A stretch of 64,000 nt of DNA, from contig JAJTDM010000020.1 in the NCBI GenBank assembly GCA_021300575.1, positions 1 through 64,000 on the forward strand, read 5' to 3'. Both the position numbers and the translations under genes were made by a program. Below are positions 45,776 to 55,114 of this stretch, in pieces. Below the pieces are notes generated by a model. The model made no database searches. It saw only the letters and a list, made by a program, of their open reading frames with translations, and was not told the origin of the DNA. Origin of the DNA: Rubrivivax sp. (GTDB lineage Bacteria; Pseudomonadota; Gammaproteobacteria; Burkholderiales; Burkholderiaceae_C). Position 1 is the first letter of the stretch; every line of letters starts with the position of its first letter.

Positions 45776-47014
45776 ATGGACATTGCCATCATCGGCGGCG
45801 GCATCGCCGGCCTGGCGTTCGCCCTGGCGCTGCACCAGCGCGGCCTGCCCTGCACCGTGTACGAGGGCGTGCGCGAGGTGCGCGAGGTGGGCGTGGGCAT
45901 CACGCTGCTGCCGCACGCCATGCGCGAGTTGACGGCCCTGGGGCTGCTGGACGAGATCCGCGCCGTAGCCATCGAAAACGAGGAAAGCGTCTTCTACAAC
46001 CGCTGGGGCCAGTACATCTACCGCGAGCCGCGCGGCCGCCACGCCGGCCACGAGCACCCGGAGTTCGGCATCCACCGCGGCAAGCTGCACGGCATCCTGC
46101 ACCGCGCCGCGCTGCAGCGGCTGGGCCCGCAGCGCGTGCTCACCGGCCACCGCTGCGAAGGCGTGCTGATCGAGGACGAGGGCGTGACGCTGCGCTTCGC
46201 CGCGCCACCTGGCGGCGCGGCCGCGCCCGACCCCGTGCGCGCCGCCATCGCGGTGGCCTGCGACGGCGTGCACTCGGCGGTGCGGCGCCAGCTCCACCCC
46301 ACGGACCGGCTGTGCTTTGCCGGCATCAACACCTGGCGCGGCACCACGGTACACCGGCCCATCCTCACCGGGCGCAGCTATATGCGCATCGGCTCGATTG
46401 CCACCGGCAAGATGGTGATCTACCCCATCGTCGACAACGTCGACGGGCAGGGCCACCAGCTCATCAACTGGGTGGCGGAGATCGGCCGCGAAGGCTCGGC
46501 CATGAACGACTGGAACCAGCCCGGGCGGCTGGAAGACTTCCTGCCCACCTTCGAACGCTGGCGCTTTGACTGGCTGGACGTGCCGGCGCTGATCAGTGGC
46601 GCACAGGCGATCTTCGAGTACCCGATGGTGGACCGCGACCCCCTGCCCTCCTGGGGCCAGGGCCGGGTGACGCTGATGGGCGACGCGGCCCACCCGATGT
46701 ACCCGCGTGGCTCCAACGGCTCGGCACAGGCGCTGCTGGACGCCCGCACGCTGGCCGATGAGTTGGCGGCCAGCGTCACCGCAGGTACTCCACCGCAGCA
46801 AGCGCTGCGCCGCTACGAAGACCAGCGCCTGCCGGCCACGGCGCGCGTGGTGCAGACCAACCGCACCCTGCCACCCGACGCCATCATCATGAAGGCCGAT
46901 GAACTCAGCGGTGGCCAGCCCTTCGGCCACATCGACGACCTGATCAGCGCGGAAGAACTGCGCGCCATCTCCCGCCATTACCAGCAGGTGGCGGGGTTTG
47001 CGCTGAAGAGCTGA
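45776..47014 (+). CDS. FAD-dependent aromatic monooxygenase (salicylate hydroxylase-like)
   Basis: Flavin hydroxylase of 412 residues. The GxGxxG start is DIAIIGGGIAGLAFALAL. The DG motif is VACDGVHSAVRRQL. The GD motif is LMGDAAHPMYPRGSNGSAQALLDA. The family adds OH to aromatic acids with NAD(P)H and O2. The neighbouring intradiol dioxygenase gene on the other strand and the Bug receptor suggest a uptake plus ring-hydroxylation plus ring-cleavage set, but the substrate is not shown. Confidence 0.92.
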   Translation: MDIAIIGGGIAGLAFALALHQRGLPCTVYEGVREVREVGVGITLLPHAMRELTALGLLDEIRAVAIENEESVFYNRWGQYIYREPRGRHAGHEHPEFGIHRGKLHGILHRAALQRLGPQRVLTGHRCEGVLIEDEGVTLRFAAPPGGAAAPDPVRAAIAVACDGVHSAVRRQLHPTDRLCFAGINTWRGTTVHRPILTGRSYMRIGSIATGKMVIYPIVDNVDGQGHQLINWVAEIGREGSAMNDWNQPGRLEDFLPTFERWRFDWLDVPALISGAQAIFEYPMVDRDPLPSWGQGRVTLMGDAAHPMYPRGSNGSAQALLDARTLADELAASVTAGTPPQQALRRYEDQRLPATARVVQTNRTLPPDAIIMKADELSGGQPFGHIDDLISAEELRAISRHYQQVAGFALKS

Positions 47015-47038
47015 GGGCCAGCGCAGGCTCTCTTGCGC

Positions 47039-47764
47039 TCAGGCGGGCGCCAAACGGAAGTCCATGCGCATCACCGGCACCCCGGGGCCGGGCAGGCCCA
47101 GGCGCTGCGCGGCGGCCAGGTCGTGCTCTTCGGCATAGCGGCCGATCAGGGCTTCACGCACGCCAAAGACGGCGTCGCGATCCAGATACGGGTCTTCGGC
47201 GTCGAACAACTCGGTCACCAGCGTGCGGTGGCCCGGCGCCGAGACGATGAGGTGGAAGTGCGCCGGGCGCCAGGAGCCCCGGCCCGCGGGTTCCACCAGG
47301 TCCACCCAGGCGGGGCCGTCGGTGGGGATCTGATAAGGCACGGGCCGGATGGTGGCGATCTCGTAGCCGCCCTGGGCGTCCACCCGCAGTTGGCACCTCA
47401 GGTTGTCGCGCGGTTGCGCCGCGTCCAGTTGCCAGTACAGGCCATTCGCGGCGTTCTGCCAGAAGTCGAGCACGGCGTCCTTGATGGCCTGCGGGTGCGA
47501 GCCCAGCAGGTCCACCAGGCTGGACAGGCCGGTGACGTCGGACAGCAGCGAGAACTCGCTGCGCTGCTCGCTGGAGATGTCGCCCACCCGGTGCAGGAAG
47601 GCGATGGCCGCGCGCCACTCGGCGTGGGTGAGCTTCACCTCGCGGGCGTAGGCGTGCAGGTGGCGCACCAGGGTCTGCACCAGCTCGCGCTGGCGGGCGT
47701 CGGCCAGGCCGGCAAAGCTGTCCACCGCCGTGGCGGTGATGTTGTCAAGGTTCAGGTCGCGCAA
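47039..47764 (-). CDS. Intradiol (hydroxyquinol 1,2-dioxygenase-like) dioxygenase with internal deletion
   Basis: Related to intradiol ring-cleavage dioxygenases. The N-terminal helical domain (LRDLNLDNITATAVDSFAGL; VGDISSEQRSEFSLLSDVTGLSSLVDLLG, split) is normal. The catalytic core has the iron ligands Tyr in WQNAANGLYW, Tyr in TIRPVPYQIPTDGP, and His/His in WRPAHFHLIVSAPG. However the segment between SLVDLLG and DAVLDFWQ, which in relatives holds about 50-60 residues including the TExTVxGPFY motif and a GRV strand, is absent; the two sides are joined in frame. Total length is about 241 residues against about 290. No good start codon or ribosome-binding site is seen; TTG 47764 is a guess. 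Confidence 0.75.
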   Translation of the reverse strand: MRDLNLDNITATAVDSFAGLADARQRELVQTLVRHLHAYAREVKLTHAEWRAAIAFLHRVGDISSEQRSEFSLLSDVTGLSSLVDLLGSHPQAIKDAVLDFWQNAANGLYWQLDAAQPRDNLRCQLRVDAQGGYEIATIRPVPYQIPTDGPAWVDLVEPAGRGSWRPAHFHLIVSAPGHRTLVTELFDAEDPYLDRDAVFGVREALIGRYAEEHDLAAAQRLGLPGPGVPVMRMDFRLAPA

Positions 47765-47826
47765 GATGAGTCCGGATGCTGAAGGGTCGAGAAAGGTGTC
47801 GGCGTGCGGGCCAGGGACTCCGCTTC

Positions 47827-48732
47827 TTAATCCGCCTTCAGGCCGTTGTCCCTGACCACCTTGCCCCACTTCGCCACTTCAGCTTCGAGGTAGCGGCGCA
47901 GGGTGGCGCGGTCCATCGGCTGGCCGTCCAGCGACAGCGCGGCAAAGCGCTCCTTCACGGCGTCGGCCGCCAGCGCCTTGCCGATCTCGGCGTTCAGGCG
48001 CTCCAGCACCTCGGCCGGCACCTTGGCCGGCGCGAACACGGCGAACCAGGTGTTGGCCTCGAAGCCGGGATAGCCCAGCTCAGCCACGGTCGGCACATCG
48101 GGCAGCGCCGGGCTGCGCTTGAGCGACATCACGGCAATCGGCCGCACCTTGCCCGCCTTGGCGTGGGGCACGGCTGGCGGCATGGAGGTGCTGGCAATGG
48201 GCACCTGGCCACTGAGCGCTGCCTGCGTGGCCGCCGCGGGCTGGAACGGCACATGCGTGACATCCACCTTGGCCAGGGTGCGGAACAGCAACTCAGCGCC
48301 CAGGTGCGTGGTGGTGCCGTTGCCGGACGAGGCATAGGCCATCTTGCTGCTGCGGGCCAGGGCCAGCAGCTCGGCCAGGTTGTTGGCTTTCACGTCGGGG
48401 TGCACGCGCAGCGCGTCATAGCCGGCGTTGGCGAACAGCGATGGGTTCACCGAGTAGGCCACGCTGTGCATCAGCAGCGTGTAGCCGTCTGCCGGCGCGT
48501 TCATCACCTGCTGCGTGGCGATGTTGCCGCCCGCACCCGGCCTGTTCTCGATGATCACGTTCTGGCCCATCTGCGCCGTGAGCAGCGGGCCCAGCAGGCG
48601 CGCCACGATGTCGGTGGAGCTGCCCGGGGCGAAGGCGACCACGATGCGGATCGGCTTGTCGGGCCAGGCGGCGTGGGCCACGCCGCACCAGGCGAGGGCT
48701 GCGGTCAGCAGGCAGATCAAGCGGGTCTTCAT
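47827..48732 (-). CDS. Bug-family substrate-binding protein with internal deletion
   Basis: Periplasmic receptor of 301 residues. The signal peptide (LICLLTAALAWCGVAHA) is cleaved near residue 21. The Bug fold opens with KPIRIVVAFAPGSSTDIVARLLGPLL and VIIENRPGAGGNIATQQV. After SLFANAGYD the chain goes straight to LRVHPDVKANNLAELL, while the intact paralogue at 44.7 kb and other Bug proteins have about 18-20 extra residues there (VRDLTPITL...). The remainder, YASSGNGTTTHLGAELL and PFQPAAATQAALSGQVP, is normal. It precedes the dioxygenase gene, so the two could form one unit. Confidence 0.88.
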   Translation of the reverse strand: MKTRLICLLTAALAWCGVAHAAWPDKPIRIVVAFAPGSSTDIVARLLGPLLTAQMGQNVIIENRPGAGGNIATQQVMNAPADGYTLLMHSVAYSVNPSLFANAGYDALRVHPDVKANNLAELLALARSSKMAYASSGNGTTTHLGAELLFRTLAKVDVTHVPFQPAAATQAALSGQVPIASTSMPPAVPHAKAGKVRPIAVMSLKRSPALPDVPTVAELGYPGFEANTWFAVFAPAKVPAEVLERLNAEIGKALAADAVKERFAALSLDGQPMDRATLRRYLEAEVAKWGKVVRDNGLKAD

Positions 48733-48815
48733 CACAAGCGGGCTCCTGTTCGGTGGGCTCGGGTCTTGCGGGGTGACCGTATGGCCAGCGCCGCCACCTG
48801 ATTGGAAGCCAGGGG

Positions 48816-48852
48816 CCGGCGCAGCGTCAGGGGGAATTCCCCAGGGCGCCGG
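48816..48852. other. Nested inverted repeat upstream of Bug-type gene
   Basis: A perfect 12-base palindrome GGGGAATTCCCC (48831-48842) lies inside a second inverted repeat, CCGGCGC (48816-48822) and GCGCCGG (48846-48852). It is about 40 bases after the HlyD-like gene stop and 84 bases before the Bug-type gene start, so it could be a terminator for the export operon or an operator for the Bug gene. Confidence 0.5.
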
Positions 48853-48890
48853 ACAGGTGAGCCTCCTGGCGCACCCCCCACCTGCGCGCC

Positions 48891-50165
48891 TCACCCCTGG
48901 CGGGGCTTGACCCGCACGCCATCGGCCACCGCCGGCGGCGGGTAGGCGATCACCACCTCGCCCGGCGCCAGCCCTGAGCGCACCCAGGCCAGGCTGCCGT
49001 TGCGTGCCACCACCTGCACCGTGCGCAGGCGCGCACGGCCCCTTTCGACGACGAACACACCCATCGTGTCGGCGGGCTGCGCAGGCCCCGGCCAGGGGAA
49101 CACCGCGCTCACCGGCACGCGCAGCACGTCGGCCTCCTGCCGGGTGAGGATGCGCACCACCACGCGCCAGCCGTCACCGAGCAGGGCTGCGGGCGTCGCA
49201 TCGGCCCGCGCCGCACCGTCGATGGACACTGCCGACGCTGCCGGCCCTGCCGGCACGGCCGACGCCGGCACCAGATCGATCAGCACGTTCACCCGCTGCT
49301 CCTCCACCCCCAGCGCCGACACCTTGGTGAAGGCAGCAGGCTCCACGCGGCGCACCTGCCCCCGCAGCGAACCCGGCCCGCCCCAGCGCTCGATGCGCAC
49401 GGGGCTGCCTGGCCGGGCCACGGCCGCATCGCCGGTCAGCAGCTCGGCCACGATCTCGAGGCGCGAGGTGTCGGCCAGGTCCAGCAGCGGCGTGCCGATG
49501 CCCACCACCCCTTCGCTGGCCTGGTGCACCCGCAGCACCATGCCGGCCACGGGCGCGCGCACGGTGAAGGTGCGGCCGGAGGACACCGCTGCGGACGACA
49601 ACTCCAACGCCACCCGGGTCTGCTGCAGTTCGAAACGCGCCACGCGTTCGCTCTCCACGGCTCCTTCGCGCTCACGGGTGGCCGCGTCCAGGGCCAGGCG
49701 GTCGGCGTCGGCCTTGGCCGGCGACACAAAGCCCTGAGCCACCAGCTGGGCCGTGCGCCGCTGCTCATTCAAGGCCTGGTCCACACCCACCTGGGCGGCA
49801 CGCACCCGGGTGCCGGCGCGCTCCAGGGCCGCCTGCGCGGCGGCGGCGCGGGCCTGCTGCTCGCCCCGGCTTCGCTCGTCCAGCAGCGGCGATGGCAGCG
49901 GCTCGATCAGCGCCAGGGCCTGGCCGGCCTGCACGGCATCGCCCTCGCGCAAGGCGATGCGACGCAGCCGCCCGGCGATGGGCGCAGTCACGGCGTGGCG
50001 TTCACTCACCCGTGTGCGGCCGTCTTCCTCCACCGCCGTCTCGAACGGCCCACGGGTGGCTGCCACGGCCTCCACCTCCACGGCCCGCGGCGCGAAGGCC
50101 CAGGCCAGCAGGCCGGTGGCCACCACGCCTGCGCCCACCAGAGCGATCCAGGTATTGCGTTTCAT
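48891..50165 (-). CDS. HlyD/RND-type periplasmic adaptor of an ABC export system
   Basis: Membrane-fusion protein of 424 residues. It has an N-terminal anchor (WIALVGAGVVATGLLAWAF), a lipoyl half-motif RISERHAVTAPIAGRLRRIAL, a coiled-coil hairpin rich in Ala/Arg/Gln (about 95-190), then FTVRAPVAGMVLRVHQASEGVVGIGTPLLDLAD for the second lipoyl half and beta-barrel. It links an inner-membrane transporter to an outer-membrane exit. It lies after the FtsX-type permease gene with a 36-base gap, in the usual order ATPase-permease-adaptor. Cargo unknown. Confidence 0.9.
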   Translation of the reverse strand: MKRNTWIALVGAGVVATGLLAWAFAPRAVEVEAVAATRGPFETAVEEDGRTRVSERHAVTAPIAGRLRRIALREGDAVQAGQALALIEPLPSPLLDERSRGEQQARAAAAQAALERAGTRVRAAQVGVDQALNEQRRTAQLVAQGFVSPAKADADRLALDAATREREGAVESERVARFELQQTRVALELSSAAVSSGRTFTVRAPVAGMVLRVHQASEGVVGIGTPLLDLADTSRLEIVAELLTGDAAVARPGSPVRIERWGGPGSLRGQVRRVEPAAFTKVSALGVEEQRVNVLIDLVPASAVPAGPAASAVSIDGAARADATPAALLGDGWRVVVRILTRQEADVLRVPVSAVFPWPGPAQPADTMGVFVVERGRARLRTVQVVARNGSLAWVRSGLAPGEVVIAYPPPAVADGVRVKPRQG

Positions 50166-50201
50166 GCAAGGTCCCTCGTGTTCATGGCCGGGCTGCGGCC
50201 C

Positions 50202-52592
50202 TCATTCCCGCGTCTTCAGCGCCGCCACCATGTCCAGGCGGTCGATGCGCCGGCGCACCACCAGCGCGCTGCCCACCCCGGCCAGCACCACGCACACCGC
50301 AGCCCAGGCGTAGGTGCGCGGCAGGATGACCACCGGGAAGTGGAACTGGTCGGTCTTCAGCGCCACCGACAGCAGGTGCACCAGCCCCCAGCCGGCCAGC
50401 ATGCCCAGCGGCAGCGCCACCGCGATGAGCAGCGCCAACTCGCCCAGCAGCAGCGCCGAGACCTCGCCCCGCGTGAAGCCCAGCACACGCAGCGAAGCCA
50501 GCTCCCAGGCCCGCTCCGACAGGGCGATACGCGCGTTGTTGTAGACCACGCCCACGGCAATGACGGCGGCAAACACCGTCATCACCGTGCTCATGATGCG
50601 GATGTTGCGCGCCGTGATCTGCTCCATGTTGCGCAGCAGCGTGGCCTTGCTGAAGGCCCCACCCACGCGCGGCATCTCGCGCGTGGCCTCCAGCAGCTCG
50701 GCTTCGCGGCCACGCTCCACCCCAAGGGCGAAGCCGCCGGCCACATCACCCTCGCCCAGGGCCCGGTTCAGCGCCGTGCGCTCCATGGTCGCGTTCAGGC
50801 CCATGGTCTCCTGCACCGTGGCATCAACCGTCAGGATCAAGGTGCGTGGCCGGCCCTCCAGCACCTCGGCCTGCACCGTGTCACCCACGCGCAGGCCCAG
50901 CTTGTCGGCCAGGCGGTCGGTCAGCACCACGCCCTGACCTCCTTGGGCGGACAGGCGTACCGCGCGGCCTTGCGTGTCGATCACCTGGTTGAGCTGGGCG
51001 TCGGCGTCCAGGCCGCGGATCTGCACGCGCTGGCGGCGCGCGCCGTGCACGAGGTCCGCCGCCACCTGGCGCGTGGCCTCCACGCGGAACACCCCCGGTG
51101 CGCGGGCCAGCGAGCGCGCCGCGGAGTCGTTGGTGGTCTCCAGCATCCACACCTGCACATCCGCGCGCATGGCCACGTTGAACTGGCGCTCAACGATGTG
51201 GCCGATGGCATCGCGAAAAAAGTTGCCCAGCACGACGATGGCCACCGCCGCGGCCACCCCGGCCACGGCCAGGGCGCTGCGCCAGGGCCGGCGCTCGAGT
51301 TGGCGCAGGATCATGCGCAGCGCGGTGGGCAAACGGGTCAGAACTGAACGCTCGAGCAAGGTGCGCCGGTAGTGCGCCGGTGCAGGCGGGCGCATGGCCT
51401 CGGCCGGGGCCAGGCGCGCCGTGGCGCTGATGGCGTGCAGCGTGCCCAGCACCGCCGTGGCCACCGTGATGCCGATGGCCAGCAACACCAGCTCCAGCGG
51501 CAACCGGTGCTCGAAGCTCGGAAAGCGGAAGAACTCGGCATACAGGCCCGTGAACATCACCCCCAGGCCCTTGCCCAGCGCCACGCCCAGCACCGAGCCC
51601 GCCGCCACCACCAGCAGTACGAAACCGAGGTAGTGCGCCGCCAGGGCCCGGTTGGCATAGCCCAGCGCCTTGAGCGCGGCGATCTGCTCGCGCTGCGTGG
51701 CCACCATCCTGGACACCACCACGTTCAGCAGAAAGGCGGCCACGCCCAGGAAGATGGCCGGCAGCACGGTGCCGATGACGCGCTGTTCGGCGATCTCGTT
51801 GTCCAGCATGGCGTGCGAGCCCTGGTGCTCGCGGCCGTGCGGATCGCGCCCGCCGTAGCGCTGCAGGAGGGGCTTGAGCGCGGCGATCACCCGGCGCTCG
51901 TCGGCCCCAGGCGCCAGCCGAAAGGACAGGCGGTTGAAGGCGCCCTCCATGTCCCACACCGCGGCCAGCACCTCGGCGTCCACCCAAAACACACCGAAAC
52001 CGCGCGGGTCGGGCATGCCGAACATGCCCGCGAACACGTACTCCGGCGACAGCGCGACGCCGCGCACCACCAGGTCGCGCTGCCGACCGTTGATCACGGC
52101 CTGCAGGCGCGCGCCGGGCTTGAGCGCATGGGCGTCAGCAAAGGCCTCCGAGACCCAGGCGGGAATGGCGCCGTCGGGCTGCGTGCGGCCAGGTGACAGG
52201 GAGGCGTCGTCGGCCAGGCCGCTGCGCAGCACGATGCGGTTGAGTTCGCGAGGGCGGCGCGGGTCGACCCCAATCAGGTGGCCCATCAGCGGGTCGGACA
52301 AGCCCTCGATGCGCAGCCTCACAGGCCGCTCCACCGTGGCCTGCACCAGGGCCACGCCGGGCACTTCCTGCAGCACCGGCAGCAACGACAACGGCGCACG
52401 TCGCACCGAGGCGAAGACGTCGGCGAAGCGGCCCTGCTCGTAGAAGCGGTCGCGCGCATCCGACAGCGAGGCCACGGCCGACAGCGTGGTGAGAAAACCC
52501 GCCACGGCACTGGCCACCACCAGCGCGATGGTGAGCGCCTGACTCCACATGCGCGTGAGGTCGCGCAGCAGCTTGCGGTTCAGGGCCTTCAT
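50202..52592 (-). CDS. FtsX-type ABC exporter permease
   Basis: A 796-residue ABC permease with two FtsX units and periplasmic MacB-type regions. Helices include TIALVVASAVAGFLTTLSAV near residue 22, FLGVAAFLLNVVVSRMVATQREQIAALKALGYANRALAAHYLGFV for the first FtsX part, and IMSTVMTVFAAVIAVGVVYNNARIALSERAWELASLRVLGFTRGEV near the end (shown in pieces). ALKALGY and LRVLGFT are the coupling helices contacting the ATPase. Start ATG 52592. Probable export of a lipid or hydrophobic compound rather than a nutrient. Confidence 0.92.
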   Translation of the reverse strand: MKALNRKLLRDLTRMWSQALTIALVVASAVAGFLTTLSAVASLSDARDRFYEQGRFADVFASVRRAPLSLLPVLQEVPGVALVQATVERPVRLRIEGLSDPLMGHLIGVDPRRPRELNRIVLRSGLADDASLSPGRTQPDGAIPAWVSEAFADAHALKPGARLQAVINGRQRDLVVRGVALSPEYVFAGMFGMPDPRGFGVFWVDAEVLAAVWDMEGAFNRLSFRLAPGADERRVIAALKPLLQRYGGRDPHGREHQGSHAMLDNEIAEQRVIGTVLPAIFLGVAAFLLNVVVSRMVATQREQIAALKALGYANRALAAHYLGFVLLVVAAGSVLGVALGKGLGVMFTGLYAEFFRFPSFEHRLPLELVLLAIGITVATAVLGTLHAISATARLAPAEAMRPPAPAHYRRTLLERSVLTRLPTALRMILRQLERRPWRSALAVAGVAAAVAIVVLGNFFRDAIGHIVERQFNVAMRADVQVWMLETTNDSAARSLARAPGVFRVEATRQVAADLVHGARRQRVQIRGLDADAQLNQVIDTQGRAVRLSAQGGQGVVLTDRLADKLGLRVGDTVQAEVLEGRPRTLILTVDATVQETMGLNATMERTALNRALGEGDVAGGFALGVERGREAELLEATREMPRVGGAFSKATLLRNMEQITARNIRIMSTVMTVFAAVIAVGVVYNNARIALSERAWELASLRVLGFTRGEVSALLLGELALLIAVALPLGMLAGWGLVHLLSVALKTDQFHFPVVILPRTYAWAAVCVVLAGVGSALVVRRRIDRLDMVAALKTRE

Positions 52593-52674
52593 GGCGGGGC
52601 CCGGAGCGTACGGCCTGACCGACCGGCCACCGCAGCGGCAGAACCGTCTGCGAACAGCCTGTGGACAAGGCTTG

Positions 52675-53391
52675 TCACCACGCCACCTCCGCCGCCGTGG
52701 CGCGCTGCGCGTGGCGCTCCTCGCGCTGGATGCAGCCGTCCCCCAGGTACAGCACGCGGTCGGCCATGCGCGCAATGGCCGCGTTGTGCGTGATCACCAC
52801 GGCCGTGGTGCCCAGGCGCTGGTTGATGTCGGCAATGGCCTCCAGCACCCGCTTGCCAGTGGCGAAGTCCAGCGCGCCCGTGGGCTCGTCACACAGCAGC
52901 ACGTCCGGGCGCTTGACGATGGCCCGCGCAATCGCCACGCGCTGCTGCTCACCGCCCGAGAGCTGCGCCGGAAAGTGGTCGCGCCGCGGCATCAGGTCCA
53001 CCAGGCCCAGCGCCTCGTCGATGTCCATGGGGTGCTCGGCGATGTCGGTGACCAGGGCCACGTTCTCCCGCACCGTCAGGCTGGGAATCAGGTTGTAGAA
53101 CTGGAAGACGAAACCCACGTGCTCGCGCCGGTAGCGCGTCAGCGCCGCCTCGTCGGCGCCGTCCAGCCGGTGGTCGGCAAACCAGACCTCACCCGAGGTG
53201 GGCACGTCCAGCCCGCCCAGGATATTCAGCAGCGTGCTCTTGCCGCTGCCCGAGGGGCCCAGCAGCACGACGAACTCACCCGCAGCGATCTCCAGCGACA
53301 CGTCGCGCAGCGCCACCACCTCGGTCGCGCCGCTGCCGTAGGTCTTGCGCAGGGCTCGGGCGACGAAGATGGGGTTTGCCGGCACGGCCAC
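52675..53391 (-). CDS. ABC exporter ATPase (LolD/MacB-type)
   Basis: ABC ATPase of 238 residues. Walker [14 protein letters not shown]-loop [18 protein letters not shown], signature [15 protein letters not shown], Walker [12 protein letters not shown] and switch His in VITHNAA are all present. The QFYNLIP and GALD forms are typical of the LolD/MacB/FtsE group, which pairs with FtsX-type permeases like the next gene. The start is GTG 53391; GTG 53385 is possible. It is the first gene of the three-gene export operon. Confidence 0.95.
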   Translation of the reverse strand: MAVPANPIFVARALRKTYGSGATEVVALRDVSLEIAAGEFVVLLGPSGSGKSTLLNILGGLDVPTSGEVWFADHRLDGADEAALTRYRREHVGFVFQFYNLIPSLTVRENVALVTDIAEHPMDIDEALGLVDLMPRRDHFPAQLSGGEQQRVAIARAIVKRPDVLLCDEPTGALDFATGKRVLEAIADINQRLGTTAVVITHNAAIARMADRVLYLGDGCIQREERHAQRATAAEVAW

Positions 53392-53530
53392 CGGCGCTGG
53401 CGTGCAGGGCCGCAGGAGTCAGGAACAGCGCCAAGTCTTGGTCAGGCGGCAGTTCATCGCCTTGCGCTGGAACAAGGCCGGCTCAGATGCACCTGCAATC
53501 CCAAGCCCCGCGCGCACAGTGTCTGTCCCC

Positions 53531-53604
53531 ACTCGCCCTGAGCTCGCAGTCTTGCCGTTCGCCCTGAGCTTGTCGAAGGGCCTGTCCCGAGTGAAGTCGA
53601 AGGC
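53531..53604. repeat. REP-like intergenic repeat cluster
   Basis: Contains GCCCTGAGCTTGTCGAAGGG and degenerate neighbours (CGCCCTGAGCTCG and GAGTGAAGTCGAAGG) in tandem, a common intergenic repeat in betaproteobacteria. It lies just past the MFS gene stop in a 214-base gap upstream of the ABC ATPase gene. A related element is at 14.1 kb. No other feature is evident in this gap. Confidence 0.65.
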
Positions 53605-53605
53605 C

Positions 53606-54865
53606 TCAGGCCGCGTTGGCAAGCGCTCCCCGCGGCAGCAGCTCATTGCGCCAGGCTGCACCAATGGCCAGCGTGAGCACCAGGCCGATCACCACATAGA
53701 CCAGGCCCGTGGGCTGATAGCCCACCACGGGGATGAGGGCGCCCGCAGCCATCAGCCCCAGCGGCAGCGTGTAGATGGCCAGCATGCGCACGCCCATGAT
53801 GCGGCCTCGAAACCGCTCCTCGGTGGTGCGCAGCAGGATGATGGACAGCGACACCATGCTCAGGCTCTGGGCCATGCCCGCCAGCAACAGCATGACCATG
53901 GCCGCCGGCACGGTCGCCGACCACACAAACCCGGCCAGACACAGGTACCACATGAAACAGGCCACCAGCATCACGCGCGCCTGAGGCAAACGCCGGCCCC
54001 ACGCACTCAGCGCCAGGGAGCCGATCAGCGCCCCGCAGGCAAAGCTCGCTACAAGCCAACCCAGCCCCCGCTGGTCAAGGTGGAAGACCTCCTTGGCCGT
54101 GTAGGGCATGAGGCCCATGGTCAGCGGAAAGGCCGTCAAGTTCACCAGGGCGGCCAGGCTCATGGCCGCCCGCAGCAGCGGTGTGCGCCAGACATGGACC
54201 AGGCCCTCCCTGACCTCGCTCCAGGGCGAGGGCCTCTGAGGCGACGCGGCGGCCGGGGCGGGAGTTGCCGAAGAGTCAGGCGTGCCGACCGCGGCCCTGA
54301 ACGTCATCCAGGCCGCCAGCAGGTACATGCCGGCAATGACCAGGTAGGCCGGCGTCATGCCAAAGGCGGCCATGAAGCCCGCACCCACCAGCGCCCCGCA
54401 GATGCGCGCCGAGTCTTGCGTGGTCCGCGAGATCCCCAGCGCCGCCACCAGATGCTGCGCCGGCAGGGTGGAGCTGATCAGGGCGCTGCGCATGCCGATG
54501 TCCGACGGCCGTACCACCCTGGCCAGCGCCGCCACGCACAGCACCACGGTGGGGTGCAGCTTGCCGATGAAGGCAAACACCAGGATGACGCCTGCCATGC
54601 AGGCATAGGTCACACGCAGGGTGGCCAGCACCCTGCCAAGGCCCAGCCGGTCGCCCAGCATCCCCACCACGGGAGACACCAGGGTGCCCACATACATCAG
54701 CGAGCCGAACAGCGTGAGCAGCACCACCGAGCCCGTCTCCACGAGCACATACCACCCCAGGATCAGCGTTTTCATCTCCATGGCCCAGGCCGTGAGGAGA
54801 TCGGCTGGCCACAGGAACCGGAAGCTGCGGGTGCGAAAGGGCGCCAGGGCCGTAGCGGCGCTCAA
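53606..54865 (-). CDS. MFS exporter (EntS/DHA3-like)
   Basis: A 419-residue permease with 12 helices. N-terminal FRTRSFRFLWPADLLTAWAMEMKTLILGWYVL, seen in two parts, and SPVVGMLGDRLGLGRVLATLRV (motif A) are typical of the DHA3 group including the enterobactin exporter EntS. ILLRTTEERFRGRIMGVRMLAIY marks the central loop to helix 10. The start is TTG 54865 with an AGGTG ribosome-binding site six bases upstream. Substrate unknown. The 249-base region upstream of it to the VapBC-like pair has no other recognisable feature. Confidence 0.88.
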   Translation of the reverse strand: MSAATALAPFRTRSFRFLWPADLLTAWAMEMKTLILGWYVLVETGSVVLLTLFGSLMYVGTLVSPVVGMLGDRLGLGRVLATLRVTYACMAGVILVFAFIGKLHPTVVLCVAALARVVRPSDIGMRSALISSTLPAQHLVAALGISRTTQDSARICGALVGAGFMAAFGMTPAYLVIAGMYLLAAWMTFRAAVGTPDSSATPAPAAASPQRPSPWSEVREGLVHVWRTPLLRAAMSLAALVNLTAFPLTMGLMPYTAKEVFHLDQRGLGWLVASFACGALIGSLALSAWGRRLPQARVMLVACFMWYLCLAGFVWSATVPAAMVMLLLAGMAQSLSMVSLSIILLRTTEERFRGRIMGVRMLAIYTLPLGLMAAGALIPVVGYQPTGLVYVVIGLVLTLAIGAAWRNELLPRGALANAA

Positions 54866-55114
54866 GGGCGCACCTGCCGCAGGGGTGGGGGAGCCGGGTG
54901 GTGCATGGGTGCGGGCATTCGGGGCCAGAGGCGCGCAGTATCCGCCCGTCAGACAGCCGCTCTGCAGTCCTTGCTCGGGTCCCTCAGAACACCGCTCAAT
55001 GTACGGCTCGAGGTGGTGGTTCGTCTTCTACGGGGAAGCTCTCAGCCGCCGGGGGCAGGGGCCGGACCAAAAGATGATGTGATGCGTTGATGCTAGGCAA
55101 GATATGCTCTGTCC

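Noticed and set aside
53485-53605. Possible insertion-sequence remnant near the MFS gene
   Set aside because: The repeats match a common intergenic REP-like element; there is no transposase frame or terminal inverted repeat.
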